Positions 1 to 6,922 of a stretch of 9,942 bases of DNA are shown here, one piece after another. Position numbers and translations under genes: made by a program. How positions within the stretch are numbered: the stretch's first letter is position 1; the number at the start of each line of letters is the position of its first letter. The notes under the pieces are model-generated. The model saw nothing but the letters and a program-made list of their open reading frames with translations. It was not told the origin of the DNA and did no database searches. This stretch comes from Deltaproteobacteria bacterium. GTDB lineage: Bacteria; Desulfobacterota; SM23-61. Location: NCBI GenBank assembly GCA_029857975.1, contig JAOUFX010000055.1, forward strand, positions 1 to 9,942, written 5' to 3'.

Positions 1-133
1 CTTTGATTTCCTTAAAAGCAATACGGTAGCTCTGGAATTCTTTCTCCAGGAGAGCCTTCATTTCTTCCAAGGCTCGGGGGATAAACCCCGATGGAATTTC
101 TTCGGTTCCGATTTCTAATAATAATTCAGACAT
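1..133 (-). CDS. glyS: Glycyl-tRNA synthetase beta subunit, N-terminal fragment (cut by window edge)
   Basis: The first 44 residues of the beta subunit of the tetrameric (alpha2beta2) bacterial glycyl-tRNA synthetase, which charges tRNA-Gly in the cytoplasm together with the GlyQ alpha subunit. The product begins MSELLLEIGTEEIP, the highly conserved opening of GlyS; the beta subunit carries tRNA-binding regions. The ATG at 133-131 follows a weak GGAT motif. The gene runs off the left edge, so about 640 further residues expected for the family are not visible. It lies downstream of glyQ in the same direction, the usual glyQ-glyS order, but a 118-base repeat-like spacer separates the two, longer than the tight spacing often seen. 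Confidence 0.93.
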   Translation of the reverse strand, partial: MSELLLEIGTEEIPSGFIPRALEEMKALLEKEFQSYRIAFKEIK

Positions 134-146
134 TTTTAATCCATTG

Positions 147-243
147 AATTAGGACACGGATTTTCATAAATGATCACAAATAATTCTTTAACATGAGGAT
201 TCCTGTTAATCTGCGTTTTTCTGTGCCCATCCGCGTCCAAATT
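147..243. repeat. MITE-like or REP-like element with imperfect terminal inverted repeats in the glyQ-glyS spacer
   Basis: The arms at 147-161 (AATTAGGACACGGAT) and 229-243 (reverse complement AATTTGGACGCGGAT) are 15 bases long with 13 matches. A second, inner inverted repeat TTAACA/TGTTAA lies at 188-193 and 204-209. The interior has the style (ATCTGCG..., ATCCGCGTCC, ATCCGTGTCC) of dispersed non-coding repeats I recall from environmental deltaproteobacterial genomes; copy number cannot be judged from one window. There is no coding capacity and no obvious target-site duplication. In the glyQ-glyS transcript the arms could pair into a long hairpin and affect expression of glyS relative to glyQ. 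Confidence 0.55.
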
Positions 244-251
244 ATTCTTCA

Positions 252-1130
252 TCAGGCCTTATTCTTTTTCAATAACGGAAAACCCATGGATTGGCGTTGT
301 TGGTAGTAAGCCTCTGCGGATAGGCGGGCTAAATTGCGCACCCGCGCAATATACTGGGTGCGTTCCGTTACGCTAATCGCTCCCCGGGCCTCAAGCAGGT
401 TGAAGGCGTGGGAGCATTTCAGGCAATAATCATAAGCCGGCAACACAAGCCCTTTCTGGTTCAAGCGGATCGACTCCTTCTCATACATGTCGAACAGTTG
501 GAACAGCATGGGAATGTCGGCTTCTTCGAAGTTGTAGCAAGAAAACTCCACTTCACTGCGGTGATGTACATCTCCGTACTTGATTCCTTTGGTCCATTCC
601 AAATCGAAGACGTTATCGATCTCCTGGAGGTACATGGCGATTCTTTCGATGCCGTAAGTGATTTCTACCGAGATAGGCTTGAGGTCAATGCCGCCGGCTT
701 GCTGAAAGTAAGTGAACTGCGTGATCTCCATTCCATCGAGCCAAACTTCCCATCCCAAACCCCAAGCGCCTAACGTAGGAGATTCCCAGTCGTCTTCGAC
801 GAAACGGATGTCATGTTCCAGAGGTTCCACCCCGAACGCCCTGAGGCTTTCTAAGTAGATGTCCTGGATTTCCAAGGGGGAAGGTTTCAAAATGACCTGA
901 AATTGGTAATAATGCTGGAGGCGGTTAGGATTTTCTCCATATCTTCCATCGGTGGGTCTGCGGGAGGGTTCTACATAAGCAACTTTCCAGGGCTCTGGCC
1001 CCAGAACCCTCAGGAAAGTTGCCGGGTTAAAAGTCCCAGCCCCTACTTCGGTATCATACGGTTGCTGCAGGAGGCACCCGCGATCGGCCCAGAATTTTTG
1101 CAGGGCCATGATCAAGTCCTGGAAGGTCAT
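252..1130 (-). CDS. glyQ: Glycyl-tRNA synthetase alpha subunit
   Basis: The catalytic subunit of the class II, alpha2beta2 glycyl-tRNA synthetase, which forms glycyl-adenylate from glycine and ATP and charges tRNA-Gly with GlyS. From the ATG at 1130 the protein is 292 residues, close to the usual 290-305. Class II motif 2 is visible around residues 52-79 ([20 protein letters not shown], then HYYQFQV, including the ATP-binding arginines), and motif 3 around 160-168 (GIERIAMYL). The core [19 protein letters not shown] is typical of the family. A TTG two codons upstream (1136) also opens the frame; ATG is preferred because only it leaves room for the weak ACGGGA ribosome site, and MTFQDLI resembles known GlyQ starts. 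A candidate promoter lies at 1189-1216, so it need not depend on the transporter operon. Confidence 0.97.
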   Translation of the reverse strand: MTFQDLIMALQKFWADRGCLLQQPYDTEVGAGTFNPATFLRVLGPEPWKVAYVEPSRRPTDGRYGENPNRLQHYYQFQVILKPSPLEIQDIYLESLRAFGVEPLEHDIRFVEDDWESPTLGAWGLGWEVWLDGMEITQFTYFQQAGGIDLKPISVEITYGIERIAMYLQEIDNVFDLEWTKGIKYGDVHHRSEVEFSCYNFEEADIPMLFQLFDMYEKESIRLNQKGLVLPAYDYCLKCSHAFNLLEARGAISVTERTQYIARVRNLARLSAEAYYQQRQSMGFPLLKKNKA

Positions 1131-1156
1131 ACTCAAAATCCCGTTACGCCCATTTT

Positions 1157-1179
1157 AAAAATTTCGAATCCAATTCAAA
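1157..1179 (-). terminator. Weak terminator-like or attenuator-like hairpin in the glyQ leader
   Basis: On the minus strand TTTGAAT (1179-1173) can pair with ATTCGAA (1169-1163) across a 3-base loop, giving 7 pairs including one G-U. One A later there are five U (1161-1157). The shape is that of an intrinsic terminator, but the stem is AT-rich and weak. It lies 27 bases upstream of the glyQ ATG and 120 bases beyond the last transporter gene, so it could end transporter transcripts or lightly attenuate glyQ. Confidence 0.25.
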
Positions 1180-1188
1180 GGAGAATTT

Positions 1189-1216
1189 ATTAACATTTTC
1201 CAAGGGGAAAAGTCAA
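1189..1216 (-). promoter_or_regulatory. Candidate sigma-70 promoter for glyQ
   Basis: Minus-strand TTGACT (1216-1211, five of six to the -35 consensus), a 16-base spacer, then GTTAAT (1194-1189, four of six to the -10 consensus). Predicted transcription start is near 1182, giving a leader of about 50 bases. The rest of the 1131-1257 gap holds an inverted repeat GGTCAA/TTGACC (1256-1251 and 1222-1217) with no U-tract after it. The leader is too short for a T-box. It would let the essential glyQ gene be transcribed without the upstream transporter operon. Confidence 0.4.
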
Positions 1217-1257
1217 GGTCAAAAAGGCGGGTCGATAGGGCGGATGCAAATTGACCG

Positions 1258-2307
1258 TCACCCCGTGCGAATCGGCTGCAGGCTGAGGGTATCGGCAAAA
1301 TGACAGGACACAAAGTGTTCATTTCCCAAGTCACGGTAGAGAGGTGATTCAACCCCGCAGATCTTTTCAGCATACCGACAGCGGGCGTGAAAATAGCAGC
1401 CGGAAGGAGGATTCATGGGGCTCGGCACATCCCCCTCGAGGATAATCTGTTGGGCTTTGTAATCGGGGTCCGGGACCGGAACCGCCGACATCAAGGCCTC
1501 GGTGTAGGGGTGCTTGGGATTCAAGAAGAGAGCTTCGGTTGCGGCAACCTCAACGATCTTTCCCAAATACATCACGGCCACTCGATCGCTGATGTATTTT
1601 ATAACCGAGAGATCGTGGGCGATAAACAGATACGTCAAACCGAACTGTTCCTGAAGGTCCTGCAGGAGGTTTACCACCTGGGCCTGGATGGAGACGTCCA
1701 AGGCAGAGATCGGCTCATCGGCCACGATCAACTCCGGCTCGAGTGCGAGCGCTCGGGCGATTCCGATGCGTTGGCGCTGCCCGCCGGAAAATTGGTGCGG
1801 ATACCGTTTCATCTGCTCCGGGTTCAACCCGACCGCCGCCAGCAATTTTTGAATCCTATCCTCCCGTTCACTCCCCTTGGCGATTCCGTGCACCTGCAAC
1901 GGCTCACCGACAATGTCCGCCACCGTCATCCGGGGGTCGAGGGAGGAATACGGGTCCTGAAAGATAATCTGCAGATCGCGACGAAGGAACTTGAGCAGGT
2001 TCGGCGGGGCGGCAGCAATATCAACTTCTTTACAGGATTCGCCGGAGCCGGAGAGCTTTTTACTGCGGAAAAGGACCTCACCGCCGGTAGGTTCGATCAG
2101 GCGCAGGATGGCGCGGCCGGCGGTAGTTTTTCCGCATCCGCTCTCACCGACAAGGCCAAGGGTTTCCCCCTCCTTTATGTATAAATCAATATCGTCGACC
2201 GCCTTGATATATCCGGCTGAACGCATAAAAATGCCTTTGCGCACCGGGAAATATTTCTTTAGGTGCCGCACCTCCAGCAAGATGGGTTCAACCGCTTCCA
2301 CCGCCAT
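1258..2307 (-). CDS. Peptide/opine/nickel-type ABC transporter ATP-binding protein, DppF/OppF family
   Basis: One of the two cytoplasmic ATPases that drive the import channel. The 349-residue protein has Walker A GESGCGKT (54-61), Q-loop Q117 in [11 protein letters not shown], signature FSGGQ (173-177), Walker B LIVADEP (193-199), D-loop SALD (201-204) and switch histidine H231. The C-terminal oligopeptide-transporter domain (about 250-335) carries cysteines 304, 310, 317 and 335, a spacing that in some Opp/Dpp ATPases binds an iron-sulfur cluster. The segment before the Q-loop (about 82-107) looks slightly longer than usual. The ATG at 2307 lies 3 bases after the stop of ATPase D and its ribosome site (GAAGGA) overlaps the end of that gene, so translation is probably coupled. 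Last gene of the operon. The substrate cannot be read from the ATPase. Confidence 0.95.
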   Translation of the reverse strand: MAVEAVEPILLEVRHLKKYFPVRKGIFMRSAGYIKAVDDIDLYIKEGETLGLVGESGCGKTTAGRAILRLIEPTGGEVLFRSKKLSGSGESCKEVDIAAAPPNLLKFLRRDLQIIFQDPYSSLDPRMTVADIVGEPLQVHGIAKGSEREDRIQKLLAAVGLNPEQMKRYPHQFSGGQRQRIGIARALALEPELIVADEPISALDVSIQAQVVNLLQDLQEQFGLTYLFIAHDLSVIKYISDRVAVMYLGKIVEVAATEALFLNPKHPYTEALMSAVPVPDPDYKAQQIILEGDVPSPMNPPSGCYFHARCRYAEKICGVESPLYRDLGNEHFVSCHFADTLSLQPIRTG

Positions 2308-2310
2308 TAT

Positions 2311-3309
2311 TTATCCTTCATTTTGCTCAGCATAGAGCCAGCAGGCTGCGTAGTGACCCGGAGAAACTTCGGTCAGCCGGGGAATTCGTCTTTTACAAAT
2401 GGCCATTGTCTGCGGACAGCGAGGTTCGAATCCGCAGCCTTCTTCCACATCCAAAAGGCCCGGTACAACCCCTTTGATGGGCACCAGGCGTCTTTCTTTT
2501 GTTGCCGCGAGCGATGGGATTGAATTCATCAATCCCCTGGTGTAAGGATGGCTGGGGTTATGAAAAATGTCCCTTACGGGAGCACTCTCAACAATTCTGC
2601 CCAGATACATCACAACCACATCATCGGCCATATGGGCGATTACCCCAAGGTTGTGGGTAATAAACATGATGGCGGTTTTAAAATCCCGGCGCAGATCGTT
2701 CATGATCTTCAATACCTGGGCCTGGATGGTAACATCCAGCGCGGTTGTCGGCTCATCGGCGATCAGCAGCGAAGGATTGCACGAAAGCGCCATGGCGATC
2801 ATGGCCCGCTGGCGCATGCCACCCGAAAGCTGGTGAGGATATTCCCGAATCCGCTGCTCGGCAGAAGGTATGCCGACCGCCGTGAGAAGTTCGATGGCCT
2901 TGGTTTTTGCCTCTCTCCTTCCCAAACGCTGATGGAGGATAATGGTTTCCATGATCTGGTTGCCGATCGTAAAAAGGGGGTTCAAAGAGGTCATGGGCTC
3001 TTGGAAAATCATGGCCACTTCGTTCCCTCGAATCGAGCGTATTTCAGGACCCTTGGGATCAAGCTTGGCCAGATCAACGACTTTTCCGTTCCTATGAAAA
3101 AGAATTTCTCCAGCATCCACTTTTCCCGGCGGCCGGATCAGCCCCAGGATCGACAGCGCCGTCACCGACTTGCCGCACCCGCTTTCTCCTACGACTCCCA
3201 GTGTTTTTTCCCGTTCAATGGTGAAATCAACGCCGTTGACAGCGTGCAACACACCGGCATCTGTATAAAAGTTGGTCTTAAGCCCTTTTACTTCGATCAA
3301 CCGCGCCAC
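2311..3309 (-). CDS. Peptide/opine/nickel-type ABC transporter ATP-binding protein, DppD/OppD family
   Basis: The partner ATPase of the import complex, 332 residues, cytoplasmic face of the membrane. Walker A GESGCGKS (41-48), Q-loop Q103 in IFQEPMTSLNP, signature LSGGM (161-165), Walker B LLIADEP (181-187) and switch H219 are all intact. The LSGGM signature and IFQEPMTSLNP are typical of the D-type rather than the F-type subunit. The C-terminal domain has cysteines 292, 298, 305 and 323, a possible 4Fe-4S site as in ATPase F. The start is GTG at 3309, chosen because a GGAGGG ribosome site (3321-3316) sits 6 bases upstream and MARLIEVKGLKT matches family starts. Unlike the other joints of the operon, a 185-base gap separates it from the upstream lyase. 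Confidence 0.95.
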   Translation of the reverse strand: MARLIEVKGLKTNFYTDAGVLHAVNGVDFTIEREKTLGVVGESGCGKSVTALSILGLIRPPGKVDAGEILFHRNGKVVDLAKLDPKGPEIRSIRGNEVAMIFQEPMTSLNPLFTIGNQIMETIILHQRLGRREAKTKAIELLTAVGIPSAEQRIREYPHQLSGGMRQRAMIAMALSCNPSLLIADEPTTALDVTIQAQVLKIMNDLRRDFKTAIMFITHNLGVIAHMADDVVVMYLGRIVESAPVRDIFHNPSHPYTRGLMNSIPSLAATKERRLVPIKGVVPGLLDVEEGCGFEPRCPQTMAICKRRIPRLTEVSPGHYAACWLYAEQNEG

Positions 3310-3494
3310 GGTTGGCCCTCCGCGCTTTCCCCCGCAATAAAAACGCCCATGATTATTTGCCGAATTCGCTTGCGCTTAACGCCTAACCCGCACAAAGCCG
3401 AAGCCAAAAAGCCTTATTGAAAAATCCGCAACCCGCATATCGAAATTCGAAACGAACATTAAAAAATACGTCGCTTTATTTTCGCATAAAAGCC
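3310..3494 (-). repeat. Low-complexity repeat-like spacer between lyase and ATPase D
   Basis: A 185-base non-coding stretch within an otherwise compact operon. The plus strand reads as strings of related short words (ATCCGCAACCCGC, TCGAAATTCGAAAC, TTAACGCCTAACCC), the style of degenerate dispersed intergenic repeats I recall from environmental proteobacterial genomes. Close to the lyase stop, a minus-strand hairpin (GCTTT/AAAGC, 3473-3493) is followed six bases later by six U (3466-3461), a weak terminator shape. Nearer ATPase D, TTAAGC-16-AATAAT is a possible but poor promoter. Neither signal is strong; both allow the D and F genes to be expressed differently from the upstream genes. Confidence 0.45.
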
Positions 3495-5030
3495 CTAAGC
3501 TGCAGCTTTCGCAATTTCTTTGGCAACCCGACGCAATTTTTCATAAGACTCATTCGTTTTCGTTTCCATATTTTTAATCCAGGTCGATTCCCGCTTCAAC
3601 CGAACCTTTCGATCCTCGGCCATCCGTTCCACCTCATTGGGATGGGTGCATCCAGGAGTCGACCGGGTTTGAATGAAGTGCTTGGGATCTAAGACCATTC
3701 TGATTTCTACAGTGGAGATGTCGAGCTTTAAGTTTCCCCCTAAGATCTCTTTTACAGCTCCCTCCAGCATCTGTTTTGTCGCCTGCGCCGGCGTTAATTC
3801 TTGATCCAGCGCATTCCTTACCATTCTGCCCACAATTCTGTGAGCCGTCCGCCACGAGAGGCTTGTTTTATGGGTAATCAACTCGGCCAAAGCACTGGCA
3901 GCTGACCAATTCGTCTTGGCGTTTTCCTCCATCCTGCCTTTACGGATGCTCATAGTGGCCACCACCGCTTCCATCAGTTCAGCCATGTCAACAAGCATCC
4001 GAAACGCATCCAAGTTGAAATCCGGCGTAAATTCGATGATATCAACTTCCTCCGAGTTCGTCTTCAGAACACCGAGCAGCGCCGGAAGCAGCCCGATAAA
4101 GTAACCGCTGCAGGCTCGAACCGCTTCCAGAGGAAGCGGGTTTTTCTTTTGCGGCATAAAGCTGCTGGTGCCGGAAAAGGCATCAGCCAGCTCAATCATA
4201 TTGAACTCCCGGGTACAGAATATATCGAGGTCGGTGGCCAGCTGACCTAAATTGGACATAAAAATGGCACAGCCGCTGCAGCTTTCCAAGGCATAATCTC
4301 TGGAGAAGCAAGCTTCACGTGCATTTTCTATGAACCCTCCAAACCCTAACAGTTCAGCGGTTCGTTGGCGGTTTAAAGGCAGGGATTCCCCTGCCGCTGC
4401 CGCTGCGCCCAAGGGGCTTAGGTTTGTCCGTAAGAACGCCCGCTGCAACCGATCCATATCGTTAAAAAACGCATCGGCAAACGCCAGCAGGTAATGTCCG
4501 AAGGTACAAGGCTGGGACTGTTGCAGGTGGGAATAGGCGGGCATAATCGTGCGGCTGTGCTCCGATGCCCTGGCCAGCAAGGTTTCGATGAGGACCTGGA
4601 TGGCTCTCATCGCTTTGAGGAGCTGGTCTCTTACATACACCCGTCGAATCGCAGCTTCGTAATCGAGCCGGCTTCTTCCGATATAGGCACTTCCCCCCAC
4701 TGCTTCGCCAAGCCGCATCAGGAGAAAGTGTTCCAGGTTCAGATAGATATTTCCCCTCTCTTTCTCCAAGGGAAACGTTGCGCTTCCCATGCTGTCTGCC
4801 TCCAGCATGGCCTGGAGAATCTTTGCCCCGGTGTCTTGATCAATGATCTTTCCCTCGGTCAGCATTACAAGATGGGCCAGATTAACAAGCGTACATGCAT
4901 AAAAGAGCGGTTTGGTCCGATCGATAATCGGCCCGTAGTAGGTTCTGGTAAATATTGCCGATGGTTCCTCCTGGAAGCGAGAATAGGCGCCCAGGTGTTG
5001 CCAAGATTTCACAGATTCCTTCTCGCTCAT
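3495..5030 (-). CDS. Argininosuccinate-lyase-like C-N lyase (aspartase/fumarase superfamily), divergent paralogue
   Basis: A 511-residue cytoplasmic lyase expected to split a C-N bond by elimination, typically releasing fumarate. Superfamily landmarks in order: GRSRLD (118-123), YSHLQQSQP (166-174) with the family histidine at 168, LSPLGAAAAAG (204-214), and the signature loop GTSSFMPQKKNP (287-298) with the catalytic-serine position at 289/290. A family-like C-terminal segment LDPKHFIQTRSTPG lies at 447-460. Compared with ArgH, the Asn of GRSRND is Leu122, and the region that should hold the arginine-binding YNKDxQEDK motif (about 322-340) is unrelated. A tail of about 35 basic, helix-prone residues makes it longer than the usual 450-470. 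ATG at 5030 has a G-rich ribosome site and lies 14 bases after permease C. Probably acts on the imported solute rather than in arginine synthesis; relatives with other substrates include EDDS lyase. Confidence 0.85.
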   Translation of the reverse strand: MSEKESVKSWQHLGAYSRFQEEPSAIFTRTYYGPIIDRTKPLFYACTLVNLAHLVMLTEGKIIDQDTGAKILQAMLEADSMGSATFPLEKERGNIYLNLEHFLLMRLGEAVGGSAYIGRSRLDYEAAIRRVYVRDQLLKAMRAIQVLIETLLARASEHSRTIMPAYSHLQQSQPCTFGHYLLAFADAFFNDMDRLQRAFLRTNLSPLGAAAAAGESLPLNRQRTAELLGFGGFIENAREACFSRDYALESCSGCAIFMSNLGQLATDLDIFCTREFNMIELADAFSGTSSFMPQKKNPLPLEAVRACSGYFIGLLPALLGVLKTNSEEVDIIEFTPDFNLDAFRMLVDMAELMEAVVATMSIRKGRMEENAKTNWSAASALAELITHKTSLSWRTAHRIVGRMVRNALDQELTPAQATKQMLEGAVKEILGGNLKLDISTVEIRMVLDPKHFIQTRSTPGCTHPNEVERMAEDRKVRLKRESTWIKNMETKTNESYEKLRRVAKEIAKAAA

Positions 5031-5044
5031 CCCTCACCCCCAGA

Positions 5045-5878
5045 TTACGTAAGACGCCCCCGGAGCTTTGGATCAAGCACATCCCGTATTCCGTCCCCCA
5101 GCATGTTGAACCCGATGACGGCAAGGAATATCCCTGCCCCGGGGATCAGCGAGAGCCAGGGGGCGTGCATGAAATAGAGCATTCCCTCCCGGATCATGTT
5201 GCCCCAGCTTGGTGTCGGCGGTTGCGTTCCCAGCCCGAGAAAACTAAGACTCGCCTCCAGCCTTATGGCGGTGGCAATCCAAAGGGTCGACATCACGATA
5301 ATGTCACCGGCAATGTTCGGGAAAATATGCTTCCGGATGATTCCGAAACTGGGCTGCCCCGTCGCGCGGCTGGCTTCGATGAAAACCTGCTCGGAGACGG
5401 AAAGGGTGGAAGCCCGGGCCAGGCGGATGAAGCGGGGGGTAAACGCAAGCCCGATGGCCAGGATAACGTTTTGGGTCCCCGGACCGAAGGCGACCACAAC
5501 GATAATGGCCAGCACCATGGTCGGAAAGGACATAAAAACATCCGTCAGCCAAACAATCCCAATGCCCACCCAGCCTTTGTTATACCCGGCGATCAGGCCC
5601 AGGATCGTGCCCAGCATGGCCCCCAGAAAAGTGGCGGCAAACCCAACGGACAATGAAATCCTTGATCCGTATATCGTCCGGGAAAAAATATCTCTTCCAT
5701 ATCCATCTGTTCCGCCGAAATATTCCCAGCTTGGCTTGACAAAGCGCTTGATGATATTCTGTTTCAGCGGATCCTGGGTCGCAATATAGGGCGAGAATAC
5801 GGCTAACAAGAGCGCGACAATCACCAATATAAAACCGAGAAAAGAAACCTTATTTTTTAAAAATCTTTTTAGCTCCAC
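5045..5878 (-). CDS. Peptide/opine/nickel-type ABC transporter permease, DppC/OppC family
   Basis: Inner-membrane channel subunit that pairs with permease B. From the GTG at 5878 it has 277 residues. It opens with a short basic stretch and a first membrane segment (about 11-31), then the conserved GTDGYGRDIFSR (56-67), several more hydrophobic segments (about 76-98, 108-130, 134-150, 190-210, 240-260), and the EAA coupling loop EASRATG...IIRKHIFPN (168-188) that docks on an ATPase. FLGLGTQPPTPSWGNMI near 213-229 is typical of DppC-type subunits. An in-frame TTG at 5902 would add eight residues but has no ribosome site, whereas the GTG has GGAAGGG 10 bases upstream. It lies 33 bases after permease B by this start, or 9 bases by the TTG. 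Confidence 0.94.
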   Translation of the reverse strand: MELKRFLKNKVSFLGFILVIVALLLAVFSPYIATQDPLKQNIIKRFVKPSWEYFGGTDGYGRDIFSRTIYGSRISLSVGFAATFLGAMLGTILGLIAGYNKGWVGIGIVWLTDVFMSFPTMVLAIIVVVAFGPGTQNVILAIGLAFTPRFIRLARASTLSVSEQVFIEASRATGQPSFGIIRKHIFPNIAGDIIVMSTLWIATAIRLEASLSFLGLGTQPPTPSWGNMIREGMLYFMHAPWLSLIPGAGIFLAVIGFNMLGDGIRDVLDPKLRGRLT

Positions 5879-5888
5879 GCCGTGAAGA

Positions 5889-5895
5889 CCCTTCC
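5889..5895 (-). promoter_or_regulatory. Ribosome binding site deciding the permease C start
   Basis: Minus-strand GGAAGGG lies 10 bases upstream of the GTG at 5878-5876. The alternative TTG start at 5902 is preceded by ACCGTCAAAG, with no Shine-Dalgarno match. This favours the shorter protein. Confidence 0.5.
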
Positions 5896-5911
5896 TTGGC
5901 AACTTTGACGG

Positions 5912-6853
5912 TTAGTCATATTTGATTCGAGGATCGATAAAGGCGTAAGACAAATCCGTAATAAGGTTCACCAGCATAATAAAAACCGTAAGCACCACCA
6001 GGCCCGATTGGATCACCGGGTAATTCCGTTCCTGGATGGCCCCGATTAAAAACTTGCCCAGGCCGGGCCGATTAAAAACGATCTCGACCTCTATAGACCC
6101 CCCGATGGTTACCGCCATATAGACCGAGATCATCGTAACCACCGGAATTAAAGAGTTTCTCAGGGCGTGCTTGTAAATAACCACCCATTCCTTAAGCCCT
6201 TTGCTCCTGGCGGTGGTGATATAATCTTCATGCAAAACATTCAGCATGGAGGATCGGGTCAAGCGCATGACAAAAGCCGATTTTATCAGCCCGAGGCTGA
6301 GTGCAGGCAAAAACAGATGGCGGGCGCGTTCCACCCAATTGCTCAGCTCACCGCCGCCGATCATGGGAAACCACCCCAGCACGAGGGAAAAGATGAAAAG
6401 AAGAATAATGGACAAATAAAATGCTGGAAAGGAAAAACCAAAAATCCCCAAAAATCTTCCGACAAAATCCAGTGGAGTGTTCCATTTCAGGGCCGCCAGG
6501 ATTCCGGCCGGCACCCCGATCAAAATCCCGATAACCGTCGCCCATATGGCCAGGTCGACGGTATACGGAACCGCTCGTCTAAACAACTCGGATACGGGTT
6601 GATCGGTGCGCAGATCTCGCCCCAAGTCTCCCCGGGTCAGATCCCATAAAAATGAGGTATACTGCTTCCAGAGCGGCTGGTTGAGACCCAGTCTCTCCCG
6701 GAGCACCTCAAGGGCTTCGGGGTTTGCCCGGTCTCCGAGAATTGCCATCGCCGGATCCCCGCCGAGCCCCCGGACGGCAAAAAAAACGACGGTGATGACA
6801 ACCAGAATGGTGGGTATTGCCAGCAGAAGCCTGCGAATGATGAAGGTAGTCAT
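5912..6853 (-). CDS. Peptide/opine/nickel-type ABC transporter permease, DppB/OppB family
   Basis: Inner-membrane channel subunit, 313 residues. The start MTTFIIRRLLLAIPT, first membrane segment (about 7-28), periplasmic-side GDPA (32-35), GDLGRD (75-80), and further membrane segments near 99-121, 133-160, 179-195, 236-256 and 281-303 follow the family plan. The EAA loop DYITTARSKG...YKHALRNSLIP (210-237) should contact an ATPase. The C-terminal DLSYAFIDPRIKYD is characteristic of DppB-type subunits. The ATG at 6853 is supported by family comparison, but no Shine-Dalgarno is visible: the bases before it are a U-tract following a strong hairpin. Translation may therefore depend on leaderless-like initiation, processing, or re-initiation. 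Confidence 0.95.
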   Translation of the reverse strand: MTTFIIRRLLLAIPTILVVITVVFFAVRGLGGDPAMAILGDRANPEALEVLRERLGLNQPLWKQYTSFLWDLTRGDLGRDLRTDQPVSELFRRAVPYTVDLAIWATVIGILIGVPAGILAALKWNTPLDFVGRFLGIFGFSFPAFYLSIILLFIFSLVLGWFPMIGGGELSNWVERARHLFLPALSLGLIKSAFVMRLTRSSMLNVLHEDYITTARSKGLKEWVVIYKHALRNSLIPVVTMISVYMAVTIGGSIEVEIVFNRPGLGKFLIGAIQERNYPVIQSGLVVLTVFIMLVNLITDLSYAFIDPRIKYD

Positions 6854-6856
6854 AAT

Positions 6857-6905
6857 AAAAAAGGCAGCTGGCAGAGAGCACTTTCCGCGCCTTCCCCCAG
6901 CTGCC
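6857..6905 (-). terminator. Strong hairpin with U-tract between binding-protein gene and permease B
   Basis: On the minus strand GGGCAGCTGG-type arms form a perfect 9-pair stem, CCAGCTGCC/GGCAGCTGG (6905-6897 and 6871-6863). The 25-base interior can continue the stem with two mismatches (GGA, then GGCGC/GTGCT with G-U pairs) to a GGAAA loop. Six U follow at 6862-6857. This is the form of an intrinsic terminator. It starts 17 bases after the binding-protein stop and ends 3 bases before the permease B ATG. In such operons, hairpins here commonly let the binding protein be made in excess, by partial termination or by protecting the upstream mRNA. Confidence 0.75.
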
Positions 6906-6922
6906 CGGCTCCTTTCGGTTTA

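Noticed and set aside
1133..1153. A six-codon frame (MGVTGF) overlapping the glyQ start, with two glycine codons
   Set aside because: No ribosome site, only two Gly codons, and it is too short to distinguish from chance; not enough for a glycine attenuation leader.
1137..1257. T-box leader for glyQ
   Set aside because: The gap is only 121-127 bases, with no specifier loop, T-box sequence or large antiterminator seen, and the alpha/beta synthetase in this lineage is not usually controlled this way.
1387..2184. Long plus-strand open frames opposite ATPase F, ATPase D (2548-3420), permease C (4955-5656) and the binding protein (7586-8473)
   Set aside because: They are antisense to well-supported conserved genes, have low-complexity unnatural composition and match no family.
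3297..3350. A 17-residue frame beginning ATG at 3350 and overlapping the ATPase D start out of frame
   Set aside because: No clear ribosome site and GC-biased composition; the GTG start of ATPase D already has its own good site.
3485..3510. AAGCTGCAGCTT palindrome at the end of the lyase gene
   Set aside because: It arises from the Ala codons at the lyase C-terminus and is not followed by a U-tract.
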